Positions 1 to 6,898 of a stretch of DNA of 7,066 nucleotides are shown here, one piece after another; the stretch's first letter is position 1; every line of letters begins with the position of its first letter. Below the pieces are notes generated by a model that worked only from the letters and a program-made list of their open reading frames with translations, was not told the origin of the DNA and searched no databases. A program made the translations under genes and the position numbers. Origin of the DNA: Bacteroidales bacterium (lineage in GTDB: Bacteria > Bacteroidota > Bacteroidia > Bacteroidales > WCHB1-69); the NCBI GenBank assembly GCA_031266895.1, contig JAISAD010000043.1, positions 1-7,066 of the forward strand, given 5' to 3'.

Positions 1-510
1 TTGCCTGCGCCCGCTACATGGCATACTATTCCTGCCGGAGGAGTTTCTGAGTATGTGGCTCACAAGGAGATAAGACTGTTGCCCGGGTTTCATGCCGAAG
101 CGGGGTCGTACTTCAGAGCACATATTGAGCCTTGCATGGGTTGCAGCGAAGTACAAAGCAGTTTTATACTGAATAATCCCATAAATGAGGACGGTTTCTC
201 TGGAATATACGATATGCTTCCGCCGTTAAAACGGGGCTATTCTGCTACTACAGATCGCTTCTCAGAGAGGGAAACGGCAAGCGTCAGGCTCTATCCCAAC
301 CCCAATAACGGTTCATTTACCATTGAAACGAATTTTGATCCCCGGGAAGTTACCACTGTTCAAATCTATAACTCCTTAGGTCAGCTTTCATACAGTCAAG
401 CCGGATTGCCGCAGGCTGTCATAACAGTTCCAGGCATGAGTAAAGGGTTGTTTGTGATAAAGATAACTACGGCCACCAATCAGTTCATTCAAAAAATGGT
501 GGTGCAGTAA
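1..510 (+). CDS. T9SS-secreted protein, C-terminal part (type A sorting domain)
   Basis: This is the 3' end of a secreted or surface protein; its frame is open at the left edge and the first codon (TTG) is probably an internal Leu rather than a start. Residues are numbered from that codon. Residues about 18-42 (EIRLLPGFHAEAGSYFRA) match a segment that often precedes the tail in Bacteroidota surface proteins. Residues about 96-169 form a type A Por/T9SS sorting domain: the YPNPNNGSF motif at 98-106, VQIYNSLGQ at 120-128, and a closing GLFVIKI...QKMVVQ ending in the usual basic/hydrophobic tail. In this family the domain directs export through the type IX secretion system after Sec translocation, and is then cleaved, often with attachment to the cell surface. 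The catalytic or binding part lies outside the window, so the function of the mature protein is unknown. The sorting domain call is secure; the protein's role is not. Confidence 0.9.
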   Translation: MPAPATWHTIPAGGVSEYVAHKEIRLLPGFHAEAGSYFRAHIEPCMGCSEVQSSFILNNPINEDGFSGIYDMLPPLKRGYSATTDRFSERETASVRLYPNPNNGSFTIETNFDPREVTTVQIYNSLGQLSYSQAGLPQAVITVPGMSKGLFVIKITTATNQFIQKMVVQ

Positions 511-530
511 CCTAAGATTTTGATTTACAA

Positions 531-551
531 AGTTATGAATAAGCCATAACT
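531..551. other. Inverted repeat after the T9SS gene, possible weak terminator
   Basis: AGTTATG (531-537) and CATAACT (545-551) are perfect complements, giving a 7-bp stem with a 7-nt loop 21 bases after the stop codon of the upstream gene. The stem is AT-rich and no T-run follows directly, so it is a poor intrinsic terminator by sequence. It may mark the transcript end or have no function. Confidence 0.3.
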
Positions 552-639
552 ATAAGTATGAGTTTTCGTACGGGAAAAATGGCCTGTTTCACGATTAACA
601 CATTAATTCTCCTAAAACAATAAAAGAACAATTCACACG

Positions 640-670
640 TTGTTAATGATATTAAATTCATTTATCATTT
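640..670 (+). promoter_or_regulatory. Weak candidate promoter for the HU-like gene
   Basis: A TTG at 640-642 (possible -33 element) is followed after 20 bases by TATCATTT at 663-670, a partial match to the Bacteroidota -7 consensus TANNTTTG (TA and the middle TTs agree, the final G does not). Transcription would start near 677, leaving a leader of about 14 bases before the ATG at 691. No better TANNTTTG match is seen in 511-690. The leader is A-rich with no Shine-Dalgarno sequence, as is normal in this phylum. Confidence 0.25.
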
Positions 671-690
671 ATAACTAAAACTAAATCATT

Positions 691-1080
691 ATGTCAGTAA
701 CCTATGTAACGGTAGAACGTGGCAACCCCACTAACCCAAATGCCCCAAAGAAATTTTATGCGCAAGCCAAAAGTACAGGCGAGCTTACCCTCAAGAAATT
801 GAGTAAGGAGATAGCCGAAGCCAGCACTACGGTAAGTGATACCGATGTGCTGGCCGTATTAAACGACTTAACCAAGATTTTGAAGCGCCACCTGGATAAT
901 GGCGAAATTGTCCGTTTCGGCGATTTTGGGTCATTTCAGATTACCCTCAGCAGTGAGGGGGTAGAAAGCGAAGAAAAATTTAATGCTTCGCTAATCCGTT
1001 CCTCCAAAGTATCATTTCGGGCAGGGATAGATCTCCGCGAAATGCTTAATAATCTGAAATATACAAAGGGAAAGAAGTAG
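691..1080 (+). CDS. HU-related DNA-binding protein (HU/IHF superfamily, Bacteroidota type)
   Basis: This 129-residue protein belongs to the HU/IHF superfamily and resembles the long HU-related proteins common in Bacteroides. Family members are small nucleoid-associated proteins that dimerise and bend or coat DNA. Seen here: an N-terminal extension (residues 1-27) with the characteristic VERGNPTNPNAPKKFYA, then the helical part (about 31-70, including KEIAEASTTVSDTDVLAVL), the HU signature GEIVRFGDFGSF at 71-82, the beta-arm region about 84-110, and a C-terminal helix followed by a basic tail (KYTKGKK). The arm lacks the RNP-type tip of classical HU and instead carries acidic residues (EGVESEE at 89-95), as I recall for this subfamily, so its DNA-binding mode may differ. 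The ATG at 691 is preceded by an A-rich leader and gives the expected N-terminus. The stop codon lies 5 bases before the palindrome array, and the gene appears to be monocistronic. Confidence 0.92.
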   Translation: MSVTYVTVERGNPTNPNAPKKFYAQAKSTGELTLKKLSKEIAEASTTVSDTDVLAVLNDLTKILKRHLDNGEIVRFGDFGSFQITLSSEGVESEEKFNASLIRSSKVSFRAGIDLREMLNNLKYTKGKK

Positions 1081-1085
1081 CCTTA

Positions 1086-1173
1086 AAAAGGGGCGCCCCT
1101 TTTACTGAAAAGGAGTACCCCTTTTGCTGAAAAGGAGCGCCCCTTTTGGACAAGAGGAGCGCCCCTTTTTTTA
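1086..1173. repeat. Four tandem 22-bp palindrome-like units
   Basis: Four 18-bp cores start at 1086, 1108, 1130 and 1152, exactly 22 bp apart, separated by 4-bp spacers (ACTG, GCTG, GGAC; TTTA follows the last). The first core, AAAAGGGGCGCCCCTTTT, is a perfect palindrome. The others are AAAAGGAGTACCCCTTTT, AAAAGGAGCGCCCCTTTT and AAGAGGAGCGCCCCTTTT. The right arm CCCCTTTT is invariant in all four, while the left arm reads GGAG in units 2-4, giving one mismatched pair in the stem. A period of 22 is not a multiple of three, so this is not a protein repeat, and 22 bp is close to two helical turns. The array fills most of the HU-ileS gap: it begins 5 bases after the HU stop and ends about 38 bases before the ileS -7 box. 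Roles that fit are a terminator cluster, a multi-site operator, or a mobile or expandable repeat family. The sequence does not decide among them. Confidence 0.95.
1152..1172 (+). terminator. Possible intrinsic terminator formed by the last palindrome unit
   Basis: Unit 4 of the array can fold on itself through AGAGG/CCCCTT-type pairing, with one A-C mismatch and one G-T pair, and it ends in seven consecutive Ts (1166-1172). It is the only unit followed by more than four Ts. It could end the HU transcript before the ileS promoter. The stem has almost no loop and is imperfect, so this is tentative; units 1-3 could contribute alternative folds. Confidence 0.35.
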
Positions 1174-1211
1174 GAAAGCAGCTGTCCAAAGAGACGCAAT
1201 CCGTTTTTTTG

Positions 1212-1219
1212 TACTTTTG
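1212..1219 (+). promoter_or_regulatory. ileS promoter -7 box (TACTTTTG)
   Basis: TACTTTTG is an exact match to the Bacteroidota primary-sigma -7 consensus TANNTTTG. I see no clear TTG at the -33 position (about 1187-1192), so the match rests on the -7 box alone. Transcription would begin around 1224-1228, giving a leader of about 20 bases before the ATG at 1247. This argues against the in-frame TTG at 1217, which lies inside the box. The 22-bp palindrome array ends just upstream of where RNA polymerase would sit. Confidence 0.6.
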
Positions 1220-1246
1220 CATGCTGAATCTGAATATTTTATTACG

Positions 1247-4200
1247 ATGCAATATACTGAATACAAAGGACTTAATCTGTCCAAAATTGGGAAAGAGATA
1301 GCGCAGCACTGGCAAGAGCATGATATTTTCTCCAAATGTTTAAAGATGAGAGAGGGGCACGAGCCTTTTGTCTTTTTTGAGGGACCGCCTTCTGCTAACG
1401 GCATGCCCGGCATTCATCATGTTATGGCACGCACTATCAAGGATTTGGTGTGTCGCTACCAAACCATGAAAGGCAAATATGTAGGCCGTAAAGGAGGCTG
1501 GGACACGCACGGCTTGCCGGTAGAACTTGGTGTGGAAAAAACACTCGGCATCACTAAGGAGGATATCGGAAAGAAGATTAGCGTGGAAGAGTACAATAAT
1601 GCTTGCAGGCGTGAAGTGATGAAATATAAAGACATGTGGGACGATCTTACCAAACGCATGGGCTATTGGGTCGATCTCGAAAATCCTTACATCACTTTCG
1701 ATAACAAATATATTGAATCGGTGTGGTATCTGCTGTCGCAACTTTACGAAAAGGAGCTGCTCTACAAAGGTTATACCATTCAGCCCTATTCGCCTGCAGC
1801 CGGCACGGGCCTCAGTTCACACGAATTGAATTTGCCCGGTTGCTACAGAGATGTGAAAGACACTGCGGTAGTAGCACAGTTTAAAGTAAAAACCGAACAG
1901 CACTTTCTGACGCAATGTCCGTGGGGCTTTCCCAAAGATGGCCCTATTCCCGATAATATTTACCTTCTGGCCTGGACTACTACTCCCTGGACTTTGCCCT
2001 CTAATTCTGCATTGGCAGTTGGAAAAAATATTGATTATCTGTTAGTTAGTACTTTTAATCCCTATTCGGGAAAACCTGTATGCGTTATTCTGGCTAAAAA
2101 TCTTTTATCGCGCTATTTTCCCGAAAAAAATGCCGAACTGTCTTTCAATGACTATCAGTACGGGCAAAAAGACATTCCGTTTCAAGTAGTTAAAGAAACT
2201 AAAGGAAAAAATCTGGTCGGCTTGGAATATGAACAGCTCATTCCCTACATTATGCCAAACGCCGATGCTTTTCGTGTGATTGCCGGCGACTACGTTACCA
2301 CCGATGATGGTACCGGCATTGTGCATATCGCCCCCACTTTCGGTGCTGACGACAAGCGCGTGGCACAAGAGGCAGGCATTCCGCCAATTACCGTTATTGA
2401 TGCTCAAGGCCACATTCAGCCTGTGGTGGATAAAACCGGCAAGTTCTTTAAAATTGAAGATTTAGACCCCGAATTTGTAAAAAAACAGGTTAATGTGCCG
2501 CTCTACACTGCGGTAGCCGGTCGCTATGTGAAACCCGATTACGAAAAAGAGGATGAAAAACAGCCTGAATCATTGGATGTGTATCTCTCCATTTGGCTCA
2601 AGCAGCGCGGTCAAGCCTTTAAAATAGAGAAATATACACACAGTTATCCTCATTGCTGGCGTACCGACAAACCGGTGCTTTACTACCCGCTCGATTCGTG
2701 GTTTGTCAAAACCACCCAGTATAAAGAGCGGATGATTGCCCTCAACAACACTATTAAATGGAAACCGCAAGCTACCGGTACAGGCCGTTTTGGTAACTGG
2801 CTCGAAAATCTGGTAGATTGGAATCTGTCGCGCTCCCGCTTCTGGGGTGTGCCGCTGCCGGTTTGGACTTCCGAAGATAAAAAAGAGAGGCTCTGCATCG
2901 GATCAATAGCCCGGCTTATGGAAGAAATTGATAAGGCTGTTGCTGCAGGCATTATGAAAGAAAATCCATATAAAGCATTTGTTCCCAACGATTTCAGCAA
3001 GGAAAACTATGAACGGATAGACCTGCACCGTCCAAATGTGGACGACATTTTTTTAGTGTCGCCGTCCGGACAAATGATGACCCGCGAAAGTGATCTGATA
3101 GATGTATGGTTTGACTCCGGCGCCATGCCTTACTGTCAGTGGCACTATCCTTTTGAAAACAAAGAGACTTTTGAACGCAATTTTCCTGCCGATTTTATCG
3201 CAGAAGGGGTTGACCAAACCCGTGGATGGTTTTTTACCCTGCACGCCATTGCTGCAATGCTGTTTGATTCTGTAGCCTATAAAAACGTAGTATCCAACGG
3301 ATTAGTGCTTGATAAAATGGGCAATAAGATGTCAAAGCGTCATGGCAACGCCGTTGATCCTTTTGATATTATTGAGAAATATGGCCCTGATGCCACCCGC
3401 TGGTACATGATGAGCAATGCACAGCCCTGGGATAACCTTAAATTTGATGTAGAGGGAATTGTTGAAGTGCAGCGTAAGTTTTTCGGCACACTTTACAACA
3501 CCTATAATTTCTTTGCACTCTATGCCAATATTGATGGCTTTACTTACAGGGAAGCTGATATTCCTGTTGAAAAACGTCCGGAAATTGACCGCTGGATTTT
3601 GTCGGAACTTCATTCATTAATTAAAAAATGCGATGAAAATTATGCCGATTATGAACCAACCAAAGTAAGTAGGGATATACAGCAATTTGTAGATGAGCAT
3701 CTTAGTAATTGGTATGTACGCCTTTGTCGTCGTCGCTTCTGGAAAGGCGATTACAACGATGATAAAATTTCGGCCTATCAAACGCTCTATACCTGCATGA
3801 TTGCCATTGCAAAGCTGGCAGCTCCTGTAGCACCATTCTTTATGGATAATCTGTTTCTTGACTTAACCCGCGTTACGGGAAAAGAAGCTATTGCTTCCAT
3901 TCATTTGTCCGACTATCCTTCTTATGATAAGAATTTGATAGATAAAAAGTTAGAGGAAAGAATGCAGTTGGCGCAACAAATATCTTCCATGGCGCTTTCG
4001 CTGAGAAAGAAATCGAACATTAAGGTTCGGCAACCACTGGCCAAAATTATGCTCCCTGTGATTGAACCGGGACACTTTAAAACACAGGTTGAGCAGGTTC
4101 AGGAACTGATTTTACATGAAATTAATGTAAAAGCGATTGATTTCGTGGAAGATAATGAAGGTATTTTAGTAAAACGCATCAAACCCGATTTTAAGAAACT

Positions 4201-4699
4201 GGGACCTAAATACGGTAAAATAATGAAAGCCATTGCGACACGTATTGGAACAATGACGGCTGCGGAAATTTCTACCTTGGAAAAAGAGGGAAGTATAGTT
4301 TTTGCCATTGAAAACCAACTTATTACAATAGAAGCCGGTGATGTGGAAATTTTTGCCGAAGATATTCCGGGCTGGATGGTAGCCAATCAAGGGGCGATTA
4401 CCGTAGCGCTTGATATTACCATTACCCAAACTCTGCAACAGGAGGGTTATGCCCGTGAACTGGTAAACCGGATACAGAATTATCGCAAAGAGTTGCAGTT
4501 TGATGTGGTGGATTACATTACCGTTACCCTGCAGCGTCATTCCGAATTGGACGCCGCTTTTACCGCTTTTGAGAGCTACATAAAATCGGAAACGCTGTGT
4601 ACCGCTTTTTGTTTTGCCGACACTGTTGCCGCCCCTGATAAAACACGATTTGAGATTGCAGAAGGTATTGAGGTGGAGGCAGTGATTGCCAAGGCCTAA
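1247..4699 (+). CDS. ileS: Isoleucyl-tRNA synthetase (IleRS2-like, GIHH signature)
   Basis: This cytoplasmic class I aminoacyl-tRNA synthetase charges tRNA-Ile with isoleucine. I start it at the ATG at 1247 (1150 residues, MQYTEYKG...); the in-frame TTG at 1217 lies in the promoter box and adds 10 residues that do not look like the family. Visible in order: the catalytic N-terminal half with PPSANGMPGIHH (GIHH at residues 55-58) and WDTHGLPVE (85-93); the CP1 editing domain, with WTTTPWTLPSN (243-253) and GTGIVHIAPTFGADD (355-369); VWFDSG (620-625); the second signature KMSKR (694-698); the anticodon-binding helical domain from about 780 (DRWILSEL at 781-788); and a long C-terminal region with EGYARELVNRIQNYRK (1066-1081). 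The length and long C-terminal region fit the eukaryote-like, type 2 IleRS found in Bacteroidota. The first signature reads GxHH instead of HxGH. No frameshift or internal stop is seen. The TonB receptor gene follows after 48 bases on the same strand, probably in the same transcript. Confidence 0.97.
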   Translation: MQYTEYKGLNLSKIGKEIAQHWQEHDIFSKCLKMREGHEPFVFFEGPPSANGMPGIHHVMARTIKDLVCRYQTMKGKYVGRKGGWDTHGLPVELGVEKTLGITKEDIGKKISVEEYNNACRREVMKYKDMWDDLTKRMGYWVDLENPYITFDNKYIESVWYLLSQLYEKELLYKGYTIQPYSPAAGTGLSSHELNLPGCYRDVKDTAVVAQFKVKTEQHFLTQCPWGFPKDGPIPDNIYLLAWTTTPWTLPSNSALAVGKNIDYLLVSTFNPYSGKPVCVILAKNLLSRYFPEKNAELSFNDYQYGQKDIPFQVVKETKGKNLVGLEYEQLIPYIMPNADAFRVIAGDYVTTDDGTGIVHIAPTFGADDKRVAQEAGIPPITVIDAQGHIQPVVDKTGKFFKIEDLDPEFVKKQVNVPLYTAVAGRYVKPDYEKEDEKQPESLDVYLSIWLKQRGQAFKIEKYTHSYPHCWRTDKPVLYYPLDSWFVKTTQYKERMIALNNTIKWKPQATGTGRFGNWLENLVDWNLSRSRFWGVPLPVWTSEDKKERLCIGSIARLMEEIDKAVAAGIMKENPYKAFVPNDFSKENYERIDLHRPNVDDIFLVSPSGQMMTRESDLIDVWFDSGAMPYCQWHYPFENKETFERNFPADFIAEGVDQTRGWFFTLHAIAAMLFDSVAYKNVVSNGLVLDKMGNKMSKRHGNAVDPFDIIEKYGPDATRWYMMSNAQPWDNLKFDVEGIVEVQRKFFGTLYNTYNFFALYANIDGFTYREADIPVEKRPEIDRWILSELHSLIKKCDENYADYEPTKVSRDIQQFVDEHLSNWYVRLCRRRFWKGDYNDDKISAYQTLYTCMIAIAKLAAPVAPFFMDNLFLDLTRVTGKEAIASIHLSDYPSYDKNLIDKKLEERMQLAQQISSMALSLRKKSNIKVRQPLAKIMLPVIEPGHFKTQVEQVQELILHEINVKAIDFVEDNEGILVKRIKPDFKKLGPKYGKIMKAIATRIGTMTAAEISTLEKEGSIVFAIENQLITIEAGDVEIFAEDIPGWMVANQGAITVALDITITQTLQQEGYARELVNRIQNYRKELQFDVVDYITVTLQRHSELDAAFTAFESYIKSETLCTAFCFADTVAAPDKTRFEIAEGIEVEAVIAKA

Positions 4700-4722
4700 T
4701 TTTTATATGGCAATTATGCCAT
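4685..4722. other. Overlapping inverted repeats at the ileS 3' end
   Basis: Two hairpins that exclude each other can be drawn. ATTGCCA (4685-4691, inside the last ileS codons) complements TGGCAAT (4708-4714). ATGGCA (4707-4712) also complements TGCCAT (4717-4722) around a 4-base loop. There is no T-run after the second stem, so it is not a standard terminator. The repeats lie between ileS and the TonB receptor gene and could affect message stability or read-through; they may also be chance. Confidence 0.35.
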
Positions 4723-4747
4723 TCAATTATTCACTAAAAATAAAATT

Positions 4748-6811
4748 ATGAACAGAAGAGTACAAAAAACACAAGTCGTTTATTTTAAACGATGGACACG
4801 GCAGAAGTATGCCATTTTTAATTCGCTGAAAAAACAGATTTCCATTGCTACTATTGCGCTGGTTTGCTCTTTTGTGTCGAGGCCTGTTACGGCTCAAGCA
4901 CAAAATGACACACTGATTCAACGGCTCAACGAGCTGACTGTGAGCGAAGAGAAACTGCCCGAAACGCCTAATTTGGCGACGCCACTGCTGCAAGTGAGTA
5001 TCACGAAAAGCGAAATTGAGCGAGTCCCTGTGCAGTCGCTCAACGATCTGTTAGACCGTCTGCAAGGGCTCGACATCCGACAGCGCAGCCCTTTGAGCAC
5101 CCAAGCCGACATCAGTTACCGAGGAGGTAATTTCGACCAAACCCTAATCTTGCTAAACGGTTTTAACATGACCGATCCCCAAACCGGTCATTATACCCTT
5201 AACCTTCCTGTAAATCAAGATATCATTCAAAAAATAGAACTCTTTAACAACACCACCGCATTTCTTTTTGGAACCTCGCCCTTTTCGGGACTGGTTAATA
5301 TTGTTACCCGTCCCGATACAGTCAATAGCATAGCGTTTCATGTGGCGGGCGGCTCTTTTGAATGGATCAATACCGGTGCTACACTCAATCTGAAAAGCGG
5401 TAAGTTTACGCACCTGCTCTCTGCAGACTATAATCGTTCCGACGGCTATCGCCACAATACTGATTTTAAAACCTTTAATGCCTTTTATCAAACAATAGGA
5501 CGCTTTGGCAGAAACGAACTCGAAATGCAAGCCGGCTACAGCGGGCGGGAATATGGCGCTAATGGCTTCTATTCGTTGAAATTTCCCGACCAGTACGAAA
5601 CCCTGCATACTGCCTTTGCCGGCGTTAAATGGAAGCATTACGGCCGTGTCTTTTGGTCTCCCTCGCTTTATTATCGTGCTAATTTCGACTGTTTTGAATT
5701 GATTAAAGGCCAAAATCCGACAAAAAACAATTACCACTTTAACCAGGCTGCCGGCGCTAACTTCCTGACCTATTTTTTCACCAGGGCCGGTAAAACCTCA
5801 TTTAGTGCCGATGTACGGGTAGAAGATATTTTCAGCACTTCATTAGGGGATTCACTGCTTAAGCCAAAAAAGACTTTCAACGATACTATTTTTTACAATT
5901 ATGGCAAACTTAATCTCAATAGTGGCATTGCTGTTTCGCAACATTATGAAAATAGAGGTTGGACAGCCAATTTAACCCTTTTGCTGCAGCATTTTACACA
6001 TGCTCCCAAGAAAATTTATTTATTGCCGGCTACCTATATTTCTTACAAATTACGTCCACAGGCAGTACGTCAAAACCTGCTGTCGGCTACATTCTATTTA
6101 TCGGGTGCAGACGCTATGCGCATGCCTACTTTCACCGACCTTTACTACAAAACCGGCGACATTATCGGCAATTCTAATCTGCAACCCGAAAAGGCTTATA
6201 CAGTAGATGCAGGTGCTTCGCTGCATATTGCCAAAGCCGGCAAATCGCCCTATTTAACGGTTTCTGTGGCCTATTTTAACCGGTGGGGGCGTAATATGAT
6301 AGATTATATCAAGAGCGATACCGATATTAAATGGCGTTCAATCAATCATACAGCCATCCATTTTCAAGGGGTAGAAGCCTCTTTATGTTACCAGCCTAAT
6401 CTGCAATTCAACAATAATTTCTTTATTACCAATATTCTAATAGAATATGCTTTTTTGCATTCCAATAAAAAGAGTCAAGGCTTTCAATCGCGTTATGTGC
6501 TTGACCATTTGATGCATAAGCTCGCCATGCGACTCAATCATCGGATTTATAAGGGGTTGTCTGCGGATTGGTCTTTTTCAATAAATCGGCGACAAGGAGA
6601 ATATATCTCGTATCAAACTGATGCGAAAGGGATACTCACCTCCTATCCTGTTTATTATTTGTTAGATGTAAGATTATCATACACATACAAAATGCTCAAC
6701 TTCTATGCGGAAGCTGCCAATTTGCTCAATCAGCACTATTTTGACTTAGGTGATTTGGAACAACCGGGCATCTGGATACGCGGTGGAATTAAATGCAAGG
6801 TGGGGTTTTAA
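4748..6811 (+). CDS. TonB-dependent outer-membrane receptor, BtuB-like
   Basis: This 687-residue protein is a TonB-dependent receptor that would take up a scarce ligand across the outer membrane using energy from TonB-ExbB-ExbD. The N-terminus has an unusually long basic/aromatic stretch (residues 1-31, including FKRWTRQKYAIFNSL), a hydrophobic core (about 32-44) and a likely signal peptidase I site AQA|Q after residue 51. A TonB-box-like ELTVSE lies at 62-67. The plug domain runs from about 75 to 190, with VQSLNDLLDRLQGLDIRQ, ADISYRGGNFDQTLILLNG and TDPQTGH, ending in SGLVNIVTRP. The rest is the beta-barrel, with a receptor-like end (AANLLNQHYFDLG...) and a terminal Phe, as expected for BAM insertion. 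It lacks the carboxypeptidase-like N-terminal domain of SusC proteins. The plug resembles BtuB/FepA-type receptors, so cobalamin or another metal chelate is a reasonable guess, but the ligand is not shown. No own promoter is seen in the 48-base gap after ileS. Confidence 0.94.
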   Translation: MNRRVQKTQVVYFKRWTRQKYAIFNSLKKQISIATIALVCSFVSRPVTAQAQNDTLIQRLNELTVSEEKLPETPNLATPLLQVSITKSEIERVPVQSLNDLLDRLQGLDIRQRSPLSTQADISYRGGNFDQTLILLNGFNMTDPQTGHYTLNLPVNQDIIQKIELFNNTTAFLFGTSPFSGLVNIVTRPDTVNSIAFHVAGGSFEWINTGATLNLKSGKFTHLLSADYNRSDGYRHNTDFKTFNAFYQTIGRFGRNELEMQAGYSGREYGANGFYSLKFPDQYETLHTAFAGVKWKHYGRVFWSPSLYYRANFDCFELIKGQNPTKNNYHFNQAAGANFLTYFFTRAGKTSFSADVRVEDIFSTSLGDSLLKPKKTFNDTIFYNYGKLNLNSGIAVSQHYENRGWTANLTLLLQHFTHAPKKIYLLPATYISYKLRPQAVRQNLLSATFYLSGADAMRMPTFTDLYYKTGDIIGNSNLQPEKAYTVDAGASLHIAKAGKSPYLTVSVAYFNRWGRNMIDYIKSDTDIKWRSINHTAIHFQGVEASLCYQPNLQFNNNFFITNILIEYAFLHSNKKSQGFQSRYVLDHLMHKLAMRLNHRIYKGLSADWSFSINRRQGEYISYQTDAKGILTSYPVYYLLDVRLSYTYKMLNFYAEAANLLNQHYFDLGDLEQPGIWIRGGIKCKVGF

Positions 6812-6898
6812 GAAGTAAAGGATGGCAGAAGGAAGATAGAAGCAAATGATTTTTGGAAAATTAAGCATGTTAACAAAATCCCTTTTCTTTCCTCCTCT
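6812..6898. other. Convergent intergenic spacer
   Basis: The plus-strand receptor gene and the minus-strand recombinase gene end towards each other across 87 bases. The left part (about 6811-6842) is purine-rich and the right end (6879-6900) is an unbroken run of 22 pyrimidines that overlaps the recombinase stop codon. GATTTT (6848-6853) and AAAATC (6875-6880) could form a weak stem followed by a T-rich stretch. This may end transcription from either side, but no strong terminator is present. Confidence 0.3.

Noticed and set aside
1..510. Complete small gene starting with TTG at position 1
   Set aside because: The frame is open at the window edge and the content is a typical C-terminal tail of a much larger T9SS-exported protein.
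1086..1173. CRISPR array
   Set aside because: The spacers are only 4 bp and near-identical between units, and there are no cas genes; this is a tandem palindrome, not repeat-spacer structure.
1081..1246. T-box or other riboswitch leader for ileS
   Set aside because: The likely transcription start is around 1224-1228, so the leader is about 20 bases, and no T-box motif is present.
1046..1321. Minus-strand open frame of 91 codons across the palindrome array, with repeated KGAP-like peptides
   Set aside because: The peptide repetition is a by-product of the 22-bp DNA repeat, whose period is not a multiple of three. The frame also overlaps the end of the HU gene, the ileS promoter and the ileS start.
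4166..4540. Minus-strand open frame of 124 codons inside ileS
   Set aside because: Antisense shadow of the conserved IleRS C-terminal region, with no domain and no promoter signal.
4700..4747. Cobalamin riboswitch before the BtuB-like receptor
   Set aside because: The gap is 48 bases, far too short for a B12 riboswitch, and no B12-box-like sequence is seen.
5153..5737. Minus-strand open frame of 194 codons inside the TonB receptor gene
   Set aside because: It is fully antisense to a well-supported receptor gene, shows no recognisable domain, and its composition mirrors the sense-strand codons.
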